Assembly: GCA_028565635.1 (NCBI GenBank)
Contig: JAOXYB010066612.1
Span: 1 to 10,193, forward strand
Length of the DNA stretch: 10,193 nt
From: Phoronis ovalis
Lineage: Eukaryota; Phoronida; Phoronidae
Direction: 5' to 3'
This document shows positions 7,327 to 10,193 of this stretch, piece after piece. The position numbers and the translations under genes are program-made. The notes beneath the pieces are model-generated. The model saw nothing but the letters and a program-made list of their open reading frames with translations, was not told the origin of the DNA and ran no database searches. The number at the start of each line of letters is the position of its first letter. The stretch's first letter is position 1.

Positions 7327-7646
7327 GTAACTCTGAAGAAACGGCTGAAGAACTTGAATGACCACAACTTGAGACTTGTAAGAAGAAAAGCCTACATTTG
7401 ATCACTTTTACTAATATGTTAAGCACTGCACAGGCCAATTCTACTCAGCAAAATTGAGAGTCCTCGTGACTTATTATACAGACTAAACCCAATTCTTCAA
7501 CAGTTCTTTCCAAGTACTGTCATACAAGACAAACATATTTGTAATTAATCACCTATTAAAATAAATGAAAACTTAATACAAGAGGCACATACATGTATGA
7601 TTGAAAATTCAACTACAAATTAAAGTACTTTTTACAGCGTCCCCTA

Positions 7647-7751
7647 TTATTCCACATCTTTGTATCGGAAGCACTCATCGAGTCTGTTCCCCATAATATC
7701 TGATTCCCTGGCCAGTCTGGCTGGCTGACAAACCTTAAAAGGGCGATCCAT
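7647..7751 (-). other. Candidate exon with short open frame (34 codons)
   Basis: On the minus strand the tract TCTGTTCTCCCTTGCCAG is a strong-looking acceptor immediately before an ATG at 7751-7749. The frame runs MDRPFKVCQPARLARESDIM and 14 more residues to tandem stops TAA TAG. The segment is clearly richer in G+C than its surroundings. If joined to the donor at 8813, its frame continues the frame of the ATG at 8836. No donor or poly(A) signal is obvious after it. The opposite strand also has an acceptor-like TTTTTACAG at 7636 and a short open frame, so the coding strand is uncertain. No family recognised. Confidence 0.2.
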
Positions 7752-7754
7752 CTG

Positions 7755-8500
7755 GCAAGGGAGAACAGATCTGACTTTACTATAAAAGCAACACTGCCAA
7801 ATTATTTATTTAAGCATGAAAAACATCTTCTTTCACAAATTTCACATGAGCTGGCAGCTGAGACTATTTCAGCTTGCATATACTGATAGTTGCTGAATTA
7901 CAAAATAAATCAGCTTGCAAGTGAATAACAGATATGACCTTCCAAGCTACAGCAACAAATGGTTTATAGTCTAAGCATAAAACATGTAAAAGTGATGGTT
8001 TGCTATTAATAAAGTCCCCAATTATCCTCAATGGGTGCTTCTGTATATAAATATGATCCTGATTTATGCTCCACCACTCTTATCTATATTCAAAAATGAA
8101 TAAATCAGTTTCCCAGATCAACCCACATCAAATATGTGTATATTATGCTATTATTATGATGACTGAATGCTGGTCAAATATGGGCTATATGCATAATAAT
8201 TATAATCTTATAGTCATGTACATACATACATGCAGCTCCCGGTGGGGGTACGACACAGCTGTTGTCTATAAGAAAGCTTTTAATAATATAATTTAACATG
8301 TCAGTGAGGCGGTATAGCTGACTAGAAAATTCTCAAATAATAATTAAACCTTTCCATACAAAACATACTACGTCAAAGCAAACAATAAATTATTATGCCA
8401 CGTATAAATGTCAAATTTTAAAATGTAGGCTGTAGAGCTCACTTAGTAATCAACAAAAATTATCTGAGATAGAGCTTCCCTGATTTAGAGCGGTTCTTAG
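7755..8500. other. AT-rich non-coding region, no gene seen
   Basis: No exon, RNA gene or known repeat is recognisable. CAGCTTGCA occurs twice (around 7870 and 7911). The 76-codon + strand frame at 8066-8296 is Tyr/Met/Asn/Ile-rich, as expected of chance frames in AT-rich DNA. Confidence 0.5.
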
Positions 8501-8806
8501 AGTTACACACTGAGTCCGAACCAGATTCATGTAAAATACTCATCGACACATACAAGTGGCTTATATGAGAATTAAATTAAACCAAAGTTCGTTTTCACGG
8601 TTTCCGATGTACATTCGTAGCAAAGGTGTCACGTCGATGTGTTCGGACTCCGTGTTTCCAGTTCACTGCTCGAGTAAAAATGCAGTCCACATGATACTAA
8701 AAATAAATACTCCCAAAGATATTAATACGTAAATACGTCTACAACCACTAATATCACCACATAATTATACCACAGAACATGTCAAATTCCTTATAGAGTG
8801 CTTAAA

Positions 8807-9005
8807 ACTCACCTTTAGCCTTACGAAGAAATCCATTACCGCCAAGTGCAAGAAAATGGCGAGACCTAGCGGTGACCTGATTTCGATCCATTGTGTTGGT
8901 CCACAATGGCATTTTTGTCCACAGTAAGTCGCCACATGAGATACTGTGGGTTCGCCGGAGTTCGCAACAACCTCTGGACAGGGGACAGTACATTCAGTTC
9001 CTGGA
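8807..9005 (-). other. Candidate first exon / promoter-proximal region, splice donors on both strands
   Basis: This stretch is richer in G+C and CpG than the rest of the right half. On the minus strand GGCTAAAG|GTGAGT (exon end 8813) is a near-perfect donor. On the plus strand CCACA|GTAAGT (intron G at 8924) is another. On the minus strand all three frames are open for roughly 190 bases. The minus ATG at 8836-8834 has G at -3 and +4; the plus ATG at 8856-8858 has A at -3 and G at +4. It could be the non-coding first exon of the SVOP-like transcript, whose acceptor at 4835 is about 4 kb away, or the first exon of a different gene. I cannot tell which strand is used. Confidence 0.35.
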
Positions 9006-9344
9006 TTACTCTATAGTGTTTTTTTTCAGACAATGAGCAACGAAACGATAAAATTTTAAAACGCAAATGAATTAACCGTACAGCCCTTCAAACATTGAAA
9101 ACAAATTAAAATGTAAGCCCAAATGAACTATTCCCACATAACCGACAGACACCATGGCTTTGACTAAATACACAATCTATTCACTGTGTTCACATTTCAG
9201 AGTTTAAGAATTTGTTTATGTAATGTCTACGCAAAAAGAACATTATATATTTATTTGATTTTATTTTGTCACTTCAAATGCTCAGCATCACCTTAAACCG
9301 CGAAACAGGACACCTGCATTTCCGTTAGAAATGTTGCTGTTTTT
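9006..9344. other. Probable upstream / promoter-side DNA, no gene seen
   Basis: No coding frame or repeat is supported. A TTTTTTTTCAG acceptor-like tract on the plus strand ends near 9030, and an ideal-looking CACCATGG start at 9154 opens only 17 codons. Confidence 0.4.
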
Positions 9345-9560
9345 TTAAAAACGAACAAAAAATTGGGTTTCATACTTTCCAACTTTTAAAAGTCCGTATG
9401 TATTTAAATTTTCATCAAACCTACATGCAATTAATAGAAATTCTCTGGCAACTATTATGAAGTACTGTGACGTAAAAGCTTTACATGGTATGCCAGTGCT
9501 GGTAAGTTTTAATAGTTGCTTCAAAATTTCACCACTTGAGTGAATGCGCGCAATTTTCAT
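9345..9560 (-). other. Uncertain open frame, 71 codons from ATG
   Basis: The frame starts at ATG 9560-9558 and ends in TAA. It stays open upstream through TTG to about 9590, so roughly 80 codons are stop-free. The peptide is mixed and helical-looking (GEILKQLLKL, then IIVAREFLLIACRFDEN), with no recognised domain. The complementary strand is also open for 64 codons and ends with a donor-like CTG|GTAAGT at 9487, so strand is ambiguous. Part of it (9439-9455) is repeated near 7258-7274, which favours an old repeat over a single-copy gene. Confidence 0.2.
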
Positions 9561-9911
9561 CAAAGCAAACAGGCATGAAGAGATTTTTTCCTAACAGAGG
9601 AGAATTCTCTTTATAATCTCAGTGCAATGTTATGCGAAATATTAAGATTCATTTGCAAGTATAAGGGTTTTTTGTTCCTGTACTTTGCTAGGCGGAAAAC
9701 CTGCCTAAGTCAGACTAGATATAACGTTTTTTCTGTTAAAATAGACTAATTAATTTGTATAAAATTTACATATTTATGTTCCTTTAAGAAACAGTTTTTA
9801 TGTTTGCTAATTTGATCCTTATTCTATTAAGCTCCGATTAAACTCAACTAGAAGAAATTTATTTTCTGTTTTGTGCCTAGAATAGTAATAATTCCTCTCC
9901 TCTGGAATTTA
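9561..9911. other. AT-rich region, possible 3' UTR of the right-hand minus-strand gene
   Basis: Nothing coding is seen. AATAAA on the minus strand at 9863-9858 lies 49 bases past the stop of the candidate exon at 9912-10104 and would serve as its poly(A) signal. Confidence 0.35.
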
Positions 9912-10104
9912 TCATTGTCCGTAATTCTTTATAAATAAGAAAATTCTATAGCTTGTTATACAACGCTTTACATAATCTTCCGTTAATGAGCTAACAGCAT
10001 TAAAACTTGAAATTAAACAAACGTCCTCAGCGGAATCAACTATGACATCTTCATCATAGATTTCCGACGTTATCTGTTTCCTATTAGTACGCGATATAAA
10101 ATTG
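9912..10104 (-). CDS. Candidate terminal exon of an unrecognised minus-strand gene (5'-partial)
   Basis: On the minus strand a strong acceptor, CCTTTTTGTTCCAACAG, ends at 10105. The following frame takes one base to finish a codon and runs 63 codons to TGA at 9914-9912. It has no in-frame ATG, as expected for an internal or last exon. The peptide has a basic start (SRTNRK), an acidic middle (EIYDEDVIVDSAEDV) and a hydrophobic-basic end. In DNA this AT-rich a stop-free run of this length is uncommon, and a canonical AATAAA follows. An internal donor (TAT|GTAAAG) would shorten it. No family recognised. It would be a neighbour transcribed in the same direction as the SVOP-like gene. Confidence 0.33.
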
Positions 10105-10193
10105 CTGTTGGAACAAAAAGGGCAATAATTGTAGCTAGTTTTATTTATTTATGACTTCCTTCTTACTTAGTTTTGTATACTCGTATATATATA

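Noticed and set aside
8066-8296. 76-codon + frame
   Set aside because: Tyr/Met/Asn/Ile-rich chance frame in AT-rich DNA with no motif or splice support.
9154-9207. CACCATGG start with a 17-codon frame
   Set aside because: The start context is ideal but the frame is very short and no donor follows; likely chance.
1-10193. CRISPR array, tRNA or rRNA genes, bacterial operons
   Set aside because: No regularly spaced repeats, no cloverleaf or box B pattern, and the gene structure is eukaryotic.

Overview
This 10.2-kb window is AT-rich animal nuclear DNA. It has short GT-AG exons, a long intron carrying a decayed LINE tail, microsatellites, an inverted-repeat element and eukaryotic poly(A) signals. 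The one clearly identifiable protein is a synaptic vesicle 2-related (SVOP-type) membrane transporter, a metazoan family. The low GC, the LINE C-terminus and nine copies of the palindrome TACATGTA suggest a lophotrochozoan, probably a bivalve mollusc. That assignment is an inference, not a demonstration.

Layout. Positions 47-1832 (+) hold the last three coding exons of an unrecognised gene that begins outside the window. Their reading frames and splice phases join perfectly (47-239, 1167-1228, 1702-1832) and encode an acidic, probably cytoplasmic C-terminal tail. The first intron contains the 3' end of a dead LINE (434-929) ending in (AT)18. The second carries G15 and an AT palindrome. Positions 1833-3188 are the convergent intergenic space, with two small tandem repeats and a palindrome that puts AATAAA on both strands. 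Positions 3189-4790 (-) are an intact 533-residue SVOP-like transporter in a single exon. A good splice acceptor lies 44 bases upstream of its ATG, so the transcript probably has a non-coding 5' exon further right.

Positions 4837-8800 contain no convincing coding gene. They hold a diverged direct repeat, a 344-bp MITE-like element whose two inverted ends each carry the octamer ATGCAAAT, a short hairpin, and one GC-richer segment that could be an exon. Around 8807-9005 is a GC-richer segment with strong splice donors on both strands. It is the best candidate for a first exon of the SVOP transcript or of another gene. The right end (9345-10104) holds two open frames on the minus strand; the outer one looks like the terminal exon of a neighbouring gene.

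No bacterial-type operon, CRISPR array, tRNA or rRNA was seen. The window looks like an ordinary gene neighbourhood with mobile-element debris. The items most worth checking are the intronless SVOP copy with an altered second MFS signature, the octamer-bearing inverted-repeat element, the TACATGTA excess, and the candidate exons.
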